Origin: Diaphorobacter ruginosibacter
GTDB taxonomy: Bacteria > Pseudomonadota > Gammaproteobacteria > Burkholderiales > Burkholderiaceae_C
Reading direction: 5' to 3'
DNA: 64,000 bases
Assembly (NCBI RefSeq): GCF_014395975.1
Contig: NZ_CP060714.1
Coordinates: forward strand, 2,170,001-2,234,000
This document shows positions 53,915 to 62,504 of this stretch, in pieces. Position numbers and translations under genes: made by a program. The notes beneath the pieces were generated by a model that saw nothing but the letters and a program-made list of their open reading frames with translations, did no database searches and was not told the origin of the DNA. Position 1 is the stretch's first letter, and every line of letters begins with the position of its first letter.

Positions 53915-54697
53915 ATGAAAAATTCTGCACAAGGATCCCAGACCGTGGCGCGGGCCATGGGGGTGCTCCGCCTGGTCTCTTCGCATGCAAAGGATGGAAT
54001 GCGCGTGCAGGACATCGTCGATGCAGGCGAACTGAGCCGGCCCACGGTGCACCGCCTGCTGACGGAACTGGTGGAGTGCGGCCTGCTCATGCGCTCATCA
54101 CAGCGTCGCTATTTCCTTGGGCAGTTCGCATATGAGCTGGGCATCTCTGCCGCATCGCACTTTCATCTGCGGGAAATCTGCGAACCGTTCCTGGAGCGGG
54201 TGGCGCAGGAAACTGGCGACACCGCATTCCTGGTCGCGCGCAGCGGCGCGGACTCGTTCTGTCTCGATCGCAAATCCGGCAGCTTTCCCGTCAAGGTGTT
54301 CACGGTGGAGGTTGGCAGCCGCCAGCCCTTGGGGGTGGGGGCCGCAGGGCTTGCCATCCTGAGCTGGCTGCCCGTCGACGCATTCAACCATGTGATGGAG
54401 CGCAACGCCGCGCTGCTGCCCAAATACGCAGGACTGAGCTTGGAGCGGTTGCAGAAGGCCGTTGCACATGCCCAGGAGATCGGCTATTCGAAGATCGCCG
54501 ATTTCGCCGTGCCGGGAGTCTCGGGTGTGGGGATGCCTGTCCTTGATCCGGCAGGCCATCCGGTAGTTGCGTTGAGTGTGGCCACCGTCACGGCACGCAT
54601 GTCTCCGGAGCATGAAGAGCAGGTCGTGAAGGTCATCCGGCATGAGACTTCGCAGTTGCGCAACGTGCTTCTGAAGCACAAGGTGGCAGTGTCCTGA
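53915..54697 (+). CDS. IclR family transcriptional regulator 3
   Basis: 260 residues. HTH: GMRVQDIVDAGELSRPTVHR, LLTELVECGLLMRSSQRRYF. The effector domain has VEVGSRQPLGVGAAGLAILS and GVSGVGMPVLDPAGHPVVAL. It sits between the minus-strand thiolase operon and the second carotenoid-oxygenase operon. Related motifs upstream of itself, of oxygenase 3 and of NMO 2 make it their likely common regulator (inference). Confidence 0.9.
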   Translation: MKNSAQGSQTVARAMGVLRLVSSHAKDGMRVQDIVDAGELSRPTVHRLLTELVECGLLMRSSQRRYFLGQFAYELGISAASHFHLREICEPFLERVAQETGDTAFLVARSGADSFCLDRKSGSFPVKVFTVEVGSRQPLGVGAAGLAILSWLPVDAFNHVMERNAALLPKYAGLSLERLQKAVAHAQEIGYSKIADFAVPGVSGVGMPVLDPAGHPVVALSVATVTARMSPEHEEQVVKVIRHETSQLRNVLLKHKVAVS

Positions 54698-55040
54698 CGT
54701 TGCCGTCCGCCGTGTTGGCATTCCACGCGAAGCTTGCACTGGTGCCCGCGGAATCGTGCGCGCCGCGCCATTGCAGGCCTTGGCGTTGATGCACGGATAG
54801 CCCCCCTGCAGCAGACCGAACAGCCTGCACAGGGCCGCGGGGCAGCCTGTTCCGATTGGGGCAGGGGGCATGCGAGTGTGAACTCGCCCGAATTCGGTTC
54901 AGTTTTCAGAATGTCCGAATGCTGGACTCGGTGAATTCACTGATCAGGTTTACCTCTGGTTTGTCGCTTTTGTTACTTGCCAATGGTCGGTGGGTCGATA
55001 GTATTTTGAGTTAGTTCAATATACGAAGTGATAAAGGTAT
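54698..55040. other. Intergenic region upstream of oxygenase 3
   Basis: No gene seen in 343 bases. The first 200 bases are GC-rich; the last 100 are AT-richer and hold the AGTTAGTTCAATA motif at 55009-55021, so the operon promoter probably lies here. Confidence 0.5.
55009..55021 (+). promoter_or_regulatory. AGTTAGTTCAATA motif, copy 1
   Basis: A 13-base sequence repeated exactly at 56550-56562. Here it ends 19 bases before the start codon of oxygenase 3 and continues as GTTCAATATACGAAG. It is a candidate operator or promoter element. Confidence 0.55.
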
Positions 55041-56525
55041 ATGACAGTTCAAACTATTAGAGAGTTGCCCAACCTCATTGACGCCGGAGATCATCCGTAC
55101 TTGCAGGATGCGTGGACTCCGCTGCTGCAAGAGGTCAATGCCTCCGACCTGAAAGTGTTGGAAGGCGAGGTGCCCCGTGATCTGGATGGCGTCTATCTGC
55201 GCAACACGCAGAACCCGGTGTTCCCGTCGCTGGGCCGGTACCACCCCTTCGATGGCGATGGAATGATCCACATGGCTTCCTTTCGTGATGGCAAGGTGGA
55301 GTACCGCAATCGATTCATCGCCACCAAGGGTTTGACCGCAGAGCTCGAGCGCGGTGAACGCCTGTGGGCGGGCCTGATGGAGGATCCCGCACTCTCCACC
55401 CGTCCGGGCTGGGGCGCGCATGGCGGTATCAAGGATGCTTCCAGCACCGACGTGGTGGTGCATGCGGGCAGGGCGCTCACCACCTACTACCAGTGCGGCG
55501 AGGGCTATCGGCTGGATCCGCAGACGCTGGAGCAGCAGGGCATCCCCTCGTGGTCGCCGCTGGACGGTATCTCCGCGCACTGCAAGGTCGACGAGCACAG
55601 CGGTGAACTGCTGTTCTTCAACTACTCCAAGTACCCGCCCTACATGCACTATGGCGTGGTGGATCGTGCTGACAAGCTGGTGCATTTCACGCCCGTGCCG
55701 CTGCCAGGGCCGCGCCTGCCACATGACATGGCCTTCACCGAGCATTTCGTCATTCTGAATGACTTCCCGTTGTTCTGGGATCCCGAACTGCTCGCACAGG
55801 GCAAGCACGTGGTGCGCTTTCACCGTAACATGCCCTCGCGCTTCGCGGTCATTCCGCGGCGCGGCAGCGAGGCGGATATCCGCTGGTTCGAGGCAGAGCC
55901 CACCTTCGTGCTGCACTTCCTGAATGCCTACGAGGACGGCGACGAGATCGTACTGGACGGCTACTTCCAGGACGAGCCCATGCCGCGCAATTTCGAGGGT
56001 GCACCTGCAGGCTACGAGCGGATGATGTCCTACCTCGACCAATACAAGATGGGTACGCACCTCCACCGCTGGCGCTTCAATCTGGCAACCGGCGAGACGA
56101 CGGAGCAGCGCCTTGACGACCGCGTGCTGGAGTTCGGCATGTTCAACCAGCGCTACGCAGGCAAGCCCTATCGCTATGCCTACAGCGCGGTGCAGGTTCC
56201 GGGGCGCTTTCTTTTCAACGGCTATGTCAAGCACGACCTGGAAACCGGGCAGTCGTGGCAGATCATGCTGCCGCCGGGGCAGTTCGCCAGCGAAGCGCCG
56301 TTTGCACCACGCCTCCACGCCAGGGCGGAGGACGACGGCTATCTGGTGTCGTTCATCACCAATGAGAACACCCAGCGTTCCGAAGTGGTGCTTGTCGATT
56401 GCCAGCGTTTCGAAGCAGGGCCGATATGCCGCATCGAGTTGCCCCACAAGCTGTGCAGTGGCACCCATTCGTGCTGGACCAATGGCGCCGACCTGCGGGA
56501 CGGGCTGCTCTCGGGGCAGTGCTGA
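55041..56525 (+). CDS. Carotenoid oxygenase / lignostilbene dioxygenase family protein 3
   Basis: 494 residues from ATG 55041. Iron ligands: His180 (GISAHCKVDEHSGE), His228 (LPHDMAFTEHF), His292 (VLHFLNAYEDG) and His476 (CSGTHSCW). It has VYLRNTQNPVFPSLG and FDGDGMIHMASF. Closely related to copy 2 and at the head of the second operon. As a member of the lignostilbene/isoeugenol-type family it should split a C=C bond with O2, but the substrate is unknown. Confidence 0.92.
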   Translation: MTVQTIRELPNLIDAGDHPYLQDAWTPLLQEVNASDLKVLEGEVPRDLDGVYLRNTQNPVFPSLGRYHPFDGDGMIHMASFRDGKVEYRNRFIATKGLTAELERGERLWAGLMEDPALSTRPGWGAHGGIKDASSTDVVVHAGRALTTYYQCGEGYRLDPQTLEQQGIPSWSPLDGISAHCKVDEHSGELLFFNYSKYPPYMHYGVVDRADKLVHFTPVPLPGPRLPHDMAFTEHFVILNDFPLFWDPELLAQGKHVVRFHRNMPSRFAVIPRRGSEADIRWFEAEPTFVLHFLNAYEDGDEIVLDGYFQDEPMPRNFEGAPAGYERMMSYLDQYKMGTHLHRWRFNLATGETTEQRLDDRVLEFGMFNQRYAGKPYRYAYSAVQVPGRFLFNGYVKHDLETGQSWQIMLPPGQFASEAPFAPRLHARAEDDGYLVSFITNENTQRSEVVLVDCQRFEAGPICRIELPHKLCSGTHSCWTNGADLRDGLLSGQC

Positions 56526-56549
56526 AGATCGTGCGGAATTTTTTTATCA

Positions 56550-56562
56550 AGTTAGTTCAATA
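56550..56562 (+). promoter_or_regulatory. AGTTAGTTCAATA motif, copy 2
   Basis: Exact repeat of the 13 bases at 55009-55021, located 18 bases before the NMO 2 start, in the only sizeable gap of the operon. It suggests a second promoter or regulator site. Confidence 0.55.
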
Positions 56563-56580
56563 AAAATAGGTAATTGCCAG

Positions 56581-57546
56581 ATGTTGAAAAGACCTTTCGT
56601 CGACGGATTACGTTTACCCGTGTTTGCCGCGCCGATGTTTCTCATCTCCGGCCCGGATCTGGTGCTCGCAGCCTGCCGGGCGGGCATCGTCGGCGCGTTT
56701 CCCACCCCGAATGCGCGGCCCATTGCGCAACTGGACCAGTGGATGAAGCAGATCACCGAAGGCATCGCGGCCGCGCGTGATGAACTGGGTGCCAGCCGTG
56801 TTGGTCCCTGGTGCGCCAATCTGGTCACACATTCCTCCAACACGCGTCTCGCCGAAGACCTGGAACTGATCGCGAAGTACAAGCCCCCTGTGGTGGTGAC
56901 GGCGCTGGGCAGTCCCAAGCCTGCGGTCGAGGTCGTGCACTCATATGGAGGGCTGGTATTTGCCGATGTGATCTCCATCGGGCTTGCCAGGAAGGCGGTG
57001 GCCGCAGGTGCCGACGGGCTGGCCTGCGTGTCTGCCGGTGCGGGGGGCCATACAGGCTTCCTGTCGCCGTTCGCCTTTGTCAGCGCGATCCGCGAGTTCT
57101 TCGACGGTCATGTGGTCGTAGGAGGCGGTATCAGCGACGGCTGGGGCGTTGCCGGCGCGATTGCATCGGGCGCGGACTTTGTCTACATGGGCACCCGCTT
57201 CATTCCCACCGCAGAGAGCATGGCACCGGACGGATACAAGCAGATGATCGTCGACAGCACGGTGGACGATCTCATCGTGAGCGCGGGCATCACCGGCACG
57301 CCTGCCAGTTGGCTCAAGCCATCGCTGCGCGCCAACGGGCTCGATCCCGACAACATGCCGAGCGCGCCCGATCGCCAGTACGACAGCAATCAGACCGCGG
57401 GCCGTAAATGGCTCGACGTGTGGGCTGCAGGCCAGGGGCTGGGGGCGGTGAAGGCGGTGGAGCCGGTTTCGAAGATCGTCGACCAGCTCGCTCTTGAATA
57501 TGGCGCGGCGATGCAGCGCATCCGTGGATTGAACTATGGCGTCTGA
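56581..57546 (+). CDS. Nitronate monooxygenase-type FMN oxidoreductase 2
   Basis: 321 residues from ATG 56581; the long upstream frame is a shadow inside oxygenase 3. Same fold and motifs as copy 1: FAAPMFLISGPDLVLAACRA, SAGAGGHTGFLSPFAF, VVVGGGISDGWGVAGAIASG, MGTRFIPTAES. It lacks the N-terminal ~15 residues of copy 1. Location between oxygenase 3 and a thiolase repeats the association seen in the first module. Confidence 0.88.
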   Translation: MLKRPFVDGLRLPVFAAPMFLISGPDLVLAACRAGIVGAFPTPNARPIAQLDQWMKQITEGIAAARDELGASRVGPWCANLVTHSSNTRLAEDLELIAKYKPPVVVTALGSPKPAVEVVHSYGGLVFADVISIGLARKAVAAGADGLACVSAGAGGHTGFLSPFAFVSAIREFFDGHVVVGGGISDGWGVAGAIASGADFVYMGTRFIPTAESMAPDGYKQMIVDSTVDDLIVSAGITGTPASWLKPSLRANGLDPDNMPSAPDRQYDSNQTAGRKWLDVWAAGQGLGAVKAVEPVSKIVDQLALEYGAAMQRIRGLNYGV

Positions 57547-57570
57547 CGCCATTCTTTCGAGGACAGGAAC

Positions 57571-58785
57571 ATGACCCAGGCATACATCATCGACGCTGTG
57601 CGCAGCCCGCGCGGACGTGGCAGCGACAAAGGCGCGCTCAAGAGCCTCAAGCCGGTGGACTTGCTGGCCCAGCAGCTGAAGGCACTGCAGGAGCGCACCG
57701 GTATCGACACCTCCGAAGTCTGCGACGGGCTGTTTGGCTGCGTGACGCAGACCGCCGATCAGGGATCGAACATCGGCAAGATGGCTCTGGTGCGCGCGGG
57801 TTGGAGCGATGCGGTGTCGGGTCTTACGCTCAACAGGTATTGTGCATCCGGTCTTACCGCCGTGCAGTTTGCGGCGGCGCAGGCCATGGCCAACGACGGT
57901 GTGGCCGTGGCCGGTGGCATCGAGATGATGTCCCGCGTTCCCATGGCCAGCGACAAAGGACCGCTCACGCACGACCTGGAGTTCCAGCGCCAGACCATGC
58001 TGGTGCCGATCGGCATAGCGGCGGACGCCATCGCCACCATGGAGGGTTTCACGCGCGAGCAGTGCGATGCCTATGCGCTGATCTCACAGCAACGCGCCAT
58101 CGCGGCGCGGGATGCCGGCCACTTTCGCTCGGTTGTTCCGGCCAGAGGGGAAGGCGGGACGGTGTTGCTGGCGCAGGATGAGACCCCACGTGCGGGTACG
58201 ACGCTGGAGTCCCTGTCGGCGCTTGCAGCGGCATTTGCCGAAATGGGCCAGAAGTATGGAGTGGATGCGCTGCTGTGCAAGCAGTATGGCCTTGCTGCCG
58301 TGAATCATGTGCAGCATGCCGGTAACTCACCCGCCATGGCCGACGGCGCGGCCGCCGTGCTGGTGGCCAGCAAGGCCAGCGTGGAGCGCCTTGCGCTCAG
58401 GCCGCGCGCGCGCATCCTGGCCACGGCAGACGCATCCATCGACCATGTCCTGGCCCTGACCGGCGCGGCTGACGCCACCCGCAAGGCGCTCAGCCGGGCC
58501 GGCCTGACCGTGGACGACATCGATCTCTTCGAGGTGAACGAATCATTCGCCGCGCTCATGCTGCACTACATGAAGCACCTGAATGTGCCGCATGAGAAGC
58601 TGAATGTGAATGGAGGCGCCATCGCGCTCGGTCATGCCATGGGTTCCACCGGCAGTTCGCTCGTCGGCATGGCGCTGGATGAACTCGAGCGCAGGGGCGC
58701 TAAGCGTGCCGTGGTGGCGATCTGCGGCGCAGCAGGCGTGGCGGTGGCGATGGTTATCGAGCGTGTCACAGCGGACACTGTATGA
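57571..58785 (+). CDS. Acetyl-CoA C-acyltransferase (thiolase)
   Basis: 404 residues with GAGGACAGG upstream. Classical degradative thiolase: Cys91 (NRYCASGLTAVQ), VNESFAALMLHY, GGAIALGHAMGSTGSS (catalytic His) and ICGAAGVAVAM (second Cys). It would release acetyl-CoA from a 3-oxoacyl-CoA, the last step of a beta-oxidation-like branch. It overlaps the HxlR gene by ATGA. Confidence 0.95.
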   Translation: MTQAYIIDAVRSPRGRGSDKGALKSLKPVDLLAQQLKALQERTGIDTSEVCDGLFGCVTQTADQGSNIGKMALVRAGWSDAVSGLTLNRYCASGLTAVQFAAAQAMANDGVAVAGGIEMMSRVPMASDKGPLTHDLEFQRQTMLVPIGIAADAIATMEGFTREQCDAYALISQQRAIAARDAGHFRSVVPARGEGGTVLLAQDETPRAGTTLESLSALAAAFAEMGQKYGVDALLCKQYGLAAVNHVQHAGNSPAMADGAAAVLVASKASVERLALRPRARILATADASIDHVLALTGAADATRKALSRAGLTVDDIDLFEVNESFAALMLHYMKHLNVPHEKLNVNGGAIALGHAMGSTGSSLVGMALDELERRGAKRAVVAICGAAGVAVAMVIERVTADTV

Positions 58786-59732
58786 GCCAGCAGCCCGAAG
58801 ACATCGATCTCACGCTCGTGCGTGAAGCGCTGGATACCAGCACGCTCAGCCACGGCTTGAAGATCATCGGTGACCACCGAACGGCGCAGGTCGTGCTGGG
58901 CGCCTTCGTGGGCAAACGCCGTTTCGATGACTGGCTTGCCAGCGCGAACATTCCGCGCCACACGCTCGCGGAGCGCCTGAAGTCGTTGGTGCAGATGGAT
59001 GTGCTGCGCCCGCGGCTGTACCAGGAACGTCCCGAGCGCTACGCTTACCATCTCACAACCAAGGGCATGGCGCTGTACGACTCGGTGCTGATGATCTGGG
59101 ACTGGGAGCAGAAATACGGCGAGCGGAATCAAGCGCTGCCACCGCGTCTCACGCACAAGAGCTGCGGCCATGTGTTCCATCCCGATCTGGCCTGCAGCGC
59201 CTGCAATGAGCGCGTGACCATGCAGGATCTTTCGTATGAGCTGATGCCCAACGCCAAGCTGCCTTACGACAGCGGAGAGTCCATCCGCACGCCGCGCCTG
59301 CGCGTCGACACCGATGCCGGCTTCGAGCTCGGGCTGCGCGTGGATCGCTGGAGTTTGCTGATCATCGCGGCTGTCACGCTGGGTTGCCACTACTTCGACC
59401 AGCTGAGCTATGTGCTGCGTATCGGTCCGGGCGTGTTGAGCAAGCGGCTGGCGAGCATGGCGGAATCCAATCTGCTGGTCTCCGAGGCGGATCACGCTGA
59501 TGCGCGCAGGAAGCGCTACAGGTTGACGCCGGCAAGCCGTGGCCTGTTCGGCTACATCGTCTGCCTGTCCACCTGGGCCGGAACGCACCATTTCCGCGAG
59601 CCCAGTTCCATCCGGCCCACGCACAAGGATTGCGGTCAACCGTTCATAGCCCAGGTGACCTGCAGCCACTGTCATCAGGTGCTCAAGCCCTGGGACGTGA
59701 CATTCGATATACCGCAAGGATCCACAACATGA
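58782..59732 (+). CDS. Double HxlR-type winged-helix regulator with two Cys motifs
   Basis: 316 residues made of two HxlR-like units in tandem. Unit 1 (~20-150): LKIIGDHRTAQVVLGAFVGK, IPRHTLAERLKSLVQMDVLR, YHLTTKGMALYD, then THKSCGHVFHPDLACSACNE. Unit 2 (~185-315): DRWSLLIIAAVTLGCHYFDQ, GPGVLSKRLASMAESNLLV, YRLTPASRGLFGYI, then THKDCGQPFIAQVTCSHC. HxlR proteins normally have one such domain and act as dimers, so this looks like a fused dimer. The repeated C-x(9-10)-C-x2-C pattern may bind metal. It is coupled to the thiolase and livH genes and probably regulates the operon. Confidence 0.85.
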   Translation: MSQQPEDIDLTLVREALDTSTLSHGLKIIGDHRTAQVVLGAFVGKRRFDDWLASANIPRHTLAERLKSLVQMDVLRPRLYQERPERYAYHLTTKGMALYDSVLMIWDWEQKYGERNQALPPRLTHKSCGHVFHPDLACSACNERVTMQDLSYELMPNAKLPYDSGESIRTPRLRVDTDAGFELGLRVDRWSLLIIAAVTLGCHYFDQLSYVLRIGPGVLSKRLASMAESNLLVSEADHADARRKRYRLTPASRGLFGYIVCLSTWAGTHHFREPSSIRPTHKDCGQPFIAQVTCSHCHQVLKPWDVTFDIPQGSTT

Positions 59733-60613
59733 GCGAGGGGATGCAAGTATTCGCGCAGCTCACGGTCAATGGCATTGCCGTGGGTGCCATCTACGCGTTG
59801 GTGGCGCTGGGCGTGGTGTTGATCTACAAGGCCACCGAAGTGCTGAACTTCGCTCATGGGGATCTTCTGGTCATTGCGGCGTTCTCGGCATGGGGCTTCA
59901 TCACCGTGATGGGCCTACCGTTCTGGCTGGCCGTTCTGCTCACCGTTGCGATGACGGGGGGCATTGCCTATGCGCTCGATGCCTGGGTGATCCGCCGCAT
60001 CGCAGGCCAGCCCCAGTTTGCAGGCGTGATGCTCACCATTGCGCTGGCGTTCATGATCCGTGGGCTCGTCAGCATGCTGTTCGGCCCAGAGTCGCGCAAC
60101 TATGCAACCCCCTGGACCAACTCGACCACGCGTGTTGCGGGGCTGCAGATTGCCGACCTGCAACTGGTGATCCTGGGGGCGGCGCTGATCGTCACCATGG
60201 TGCTGTATTTCTTCTTTCGCCATACGCGCCTCGGCGTTGCCATGCAGGCTGCATCGCAGAACCAGTTGGCCGCGTATCTCAACGGCATACGCGTCAAGCG
60301 AGTGAATTCTCTGGTGTGGGCACTTGCCGGCGGCATAGCAGCGATTGCAGGCGTGCTGCTTGCACCCATCACGCTGGTGGACACCACTCTCTGGCTGGTC
60401 ACGCTCAAGGCCTTGGCGGCGTTGGTGCTCGGGGGCTTCGGAAGCATTCCGGGCGCGATTGTCGGGGGGCTACTCATTGGGCTGGTGGAGCAATACGCGG
60501 GTGTGTACATGCCCCAGGGCTCCAAGGACATCGTCGCCTATCTGGTCCTGATCGTGGTGCTGATTTTTCGTCCTCATGGACTGCTGGGTGAGGCGCACGG
60601 GCGCCGCGTCTGA
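59729..60613 (+). CDS. livH: Branched-chain amino acid-type ABC transporter permease LivH
   Basis: 294 residues, ATG within the ATGA shared with the HxlR stop. It has LivH features: QLTVNGIAVGAIYALVALGV, ATEVLNFAHGDLLVIAAF, and the late LVLGGFGSIPGAIVGGLLIG, with about eight membrane helices. In catabolic clusters LivHMGF systems often import aromatic or hydrophobic acids rather than amino acids. No binding-protein gene is in the window. Confidence 0.92.
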   Translation: MSEGMQVFAQLTVNGIAVGAIYALVALGVVLIYKATEVLNFAHGDLLVIAAFSAWGFITVMGLPFWLAVLLTVAMTGGIAYALDAWVIRRIAGQPQFAGVMLTIALAFMIRGLVSMLFGPESRNYATPWTNSTTRVAGLQIADLQLVILGAALIVTMVLYFFFRHTRLGVAMQAASQNQLAAYLNGIRVKRVNSLVWALAGGIAAIAGVLLAPITLVDTTLWLVTLKALAALVLGGFGSIPGAIVGGLLIGLVEQYAGVYMPQGSKDIVAYLVLIVVLIFRPHGLLGEAHGRRV

Positions 60614-60636
60614 GCACAGGTCACAAAGGAAACTCC

Positions 60637-61713
60637 ATGAGATTCGATTACAACACCCGATACCGCGACAGTTTCAAGCTGCTTGCGCACCCCGCCGACA
60701 AGCTTGCCTATGGCGCGCTCATTGCCGTGCTGCTGATATTGCCAACGGTGGCGAGTTCGTTCGTTCTTGGTGAGCTGGCGTATGTGTTCATCCTGTGCAT
60801 TGCCAGCCTTGGGCTGATGCTGCTTACGGGTTATACGGGGCAGGTCTCGCTCGGGCATGCTGCGTTTGTCGCCATTGGTGCCTATGCCCATGCGTGGCTG
60901 ATGTCCAAGGGCATGCCGCTGCTTCTGTCCGTGCCGCTGGCGGGGCTGATCGCCGGCTTTGCGGGGCTGCTACTCGGCATCCCGGCCATTCGTGTGTCGG
61001 GGCTGTACCTGGCAATGGTCACCATGGCCTTCGCCATCATCGTCGAGCAGTTGATCGGCCATTGGGAGTCCGTTACTGGCGGCTTCACCGGAATGGCTGT
61101 GGCGGAGGCACGCATCGGAGGCTGGTCGCTCGGCAATGCCACGGCGTTCTACTACCTGTGCCTGGCCGTGCTGTGCGCCGTATTCCTCGGGTTGCTCAAC
61201 CTGCTTCGCTCGGCGAGCGGCCGCTCGTTCATGGGCGTGCGCGATTCGGAAGCCGCCGCATATTCGCTCGGCATCCACGTGCGCGCCGTGAAAGTGGCTG
61301 CGTTTGCCATTTCCGCGGGCATCACGGGTATTGCCGGAGCGCTGATTGCGCATCACCTGCAATACCTCACACCCGATGGATTCACGCTGCTGCTTTCCCT
61401 GGAGCTTGTGCTGATGGTGGTGATCGGCGGGGTGGGGAGCCTGCGCGGTGCGATTCTGGGTGCCGTGCTCATCAGCATGTTGCCGACGGCAATCTCGCGC
61501 ATCAAGCCGCTGCTGCCCGAGAAGATGTCCACGCAGTTCGGGTTGGAAATCTTTGTCTTCGGTCTGATCCTTGCGCTCTTCGTGCTGTTCGAGCCCGGCG
61601 GCATGAACGGGCGCTGGCTGAAGCTGCGCGCATTCCTGCAATCGTTCCCCCTGTATCGGCGCGATACCTTCAAGCGCCAGAAGCGCTACATGAAGTCGGA
61701 GCGTTATCGATGA
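60637..61713 (+). CDS. livM: Branched-chain amino acid-type ABC transporter permease LivM
   Basis: 358 residues. LivM motifs: LTGYTGQVSLGHAAFVAIGA, GLYLAMVTMAFAIIVEQL, MGVRDSEAAAYSLGIHV, VVIGGVGSLRGAILGAVL. The C-terminal ~25 residues are strongly basic (RRDTFKRQKRYMKSERYR). It follows livH by 23 bases and overlaps livG by ATGA. Confidence 0.93.
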   Translation: MRFDYNTRYRDSFKLLAHPADKLAYGALIAVLLILPTVASSFVLGELAYVFILCIASLGLMLLTGYTGQVSLGHAAFVAIGAYAHAWLMSKGMPLLLSVPLAGLIAGFAGLLLGIPAIRVSGLYLAMVTMAFAIIVEQLIGHWESVTGGFTGMAVAEARIGGWSLGNATAFYYLCLAVLCAVFLGLLNLLRSASGRSFMGVRDSEAAAYSLGIHVRAVKVAAFAISAGITGIAGALIAHHLQYLTPDGFTLLLSLELVLMVVIGGVGSLRGAILGAVLISMLPTAISRIKPLLPEKMSTQFGLEIFVFGLILALFVLFEPGGMNGRWLKLRAFLQSFPLYRRDTFKRQKRYMKSERYR

Positions 61714-62489
61714 GTTCCATGCTTGCTTCCAACCCCTTGCTCAAGGTGCGCGATCTGACGCTCACCTTCGGTGGCGTGCGTGCCATTTCCGGGCTCAACC
61801 TCGATGTACACGCGGGAGAAGTGCTTGCCATCATCGGCCCCAATGGGGCCGGCAAGACATCGATGCTGAATGCGATCACGCGGGTGTTCGACGCGTCCGG
61901 CGGCCAGATCCTGTTGAAGGAGCAGGACCTGGCCAGCGTGCCAAGGCATCGCATCGCACAGTACGGCATTGCGCGCACATTCCAGAACATCGAGCTTTTC
62001 GATGCCGCCACCGTGATGGACAACCTGCTGCTCGGCCGCCATCGCTTCAGGCATGGCCGGTGGTGGCAGCAGGTCCTGCGCACACCTTCGGTCACGCGCC
62101 ATGAGGAAGTGGCACGTGCCCAGGTTGAATCGGTGATCGAGTTCCTGGAGCTCTCCGCGTGGCGCAACTCCCCGGTCGCCAGCTTGCCGTACGGCGTGCG
62201 CAAGATCGTCGAGCTGGGCCGTGCGCTGTGCACTCAGCCGGAGTTGCTGTTCCTGGATGAACCTGCCTCCGGCCTCAATCCGGAAGAGACGCGCGAACTC
62301 GCATTCTGGATTGATGACATCCGTACGGACCTGGGCATCACCGTGGTGATGGTCGAACACGACATGTCGCTCGTGAGCGCCGTGGCCGACCGGGTGATCT
62401 GCATGGCCCAGGGCGCCGTGCTGTCGCAGGGAACCCCCGAGCAGGTGCAGCGCGATCCTGCCGTTATTTCCGCCTACCTTGGCACTTGA
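61710..62489 (+). CDS. livG: ABC transporter ATP-binding protein LivG
   Basis: 259 residues from the ATG overlapping the livM stop. Walker A GPNGAGKTS, the LivG-specific ARTFQNIELFDAATVMDNLL, Walker B ELLFLDEPASGLNPEE, and switch His VMVEHDMSLV. The usual signature LSGGQ is replaced by LPYGVRKIVELGRAL, as is common in LivG proteins. Confidence 0.94.
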   Translation: MSSMLASNPLLKVRDLTLTFGGVRAISGLNLDVHAGEVLAIIGPNGAGKTSMLNAITRVFDASGGQILLKEQDLASVPRHRIAQYGIARTFQNIELFDAATVMDNLLLGRHRFRHGRWWQQVLRTPSVTRHEEVARAQVESVIEFLELSAWRNSPVASLPYGVRKIVELGRALCTQPELLFLDEPASGLNPEETRELAFWIDDIRTDLGITVVMVEHDMSLVSAVADRVICMAQGAVLSQGTPEQVQRDPAVISAYLGT

Positions 62490-62504
62490 GCCGGGAGACT
62501 TCAA

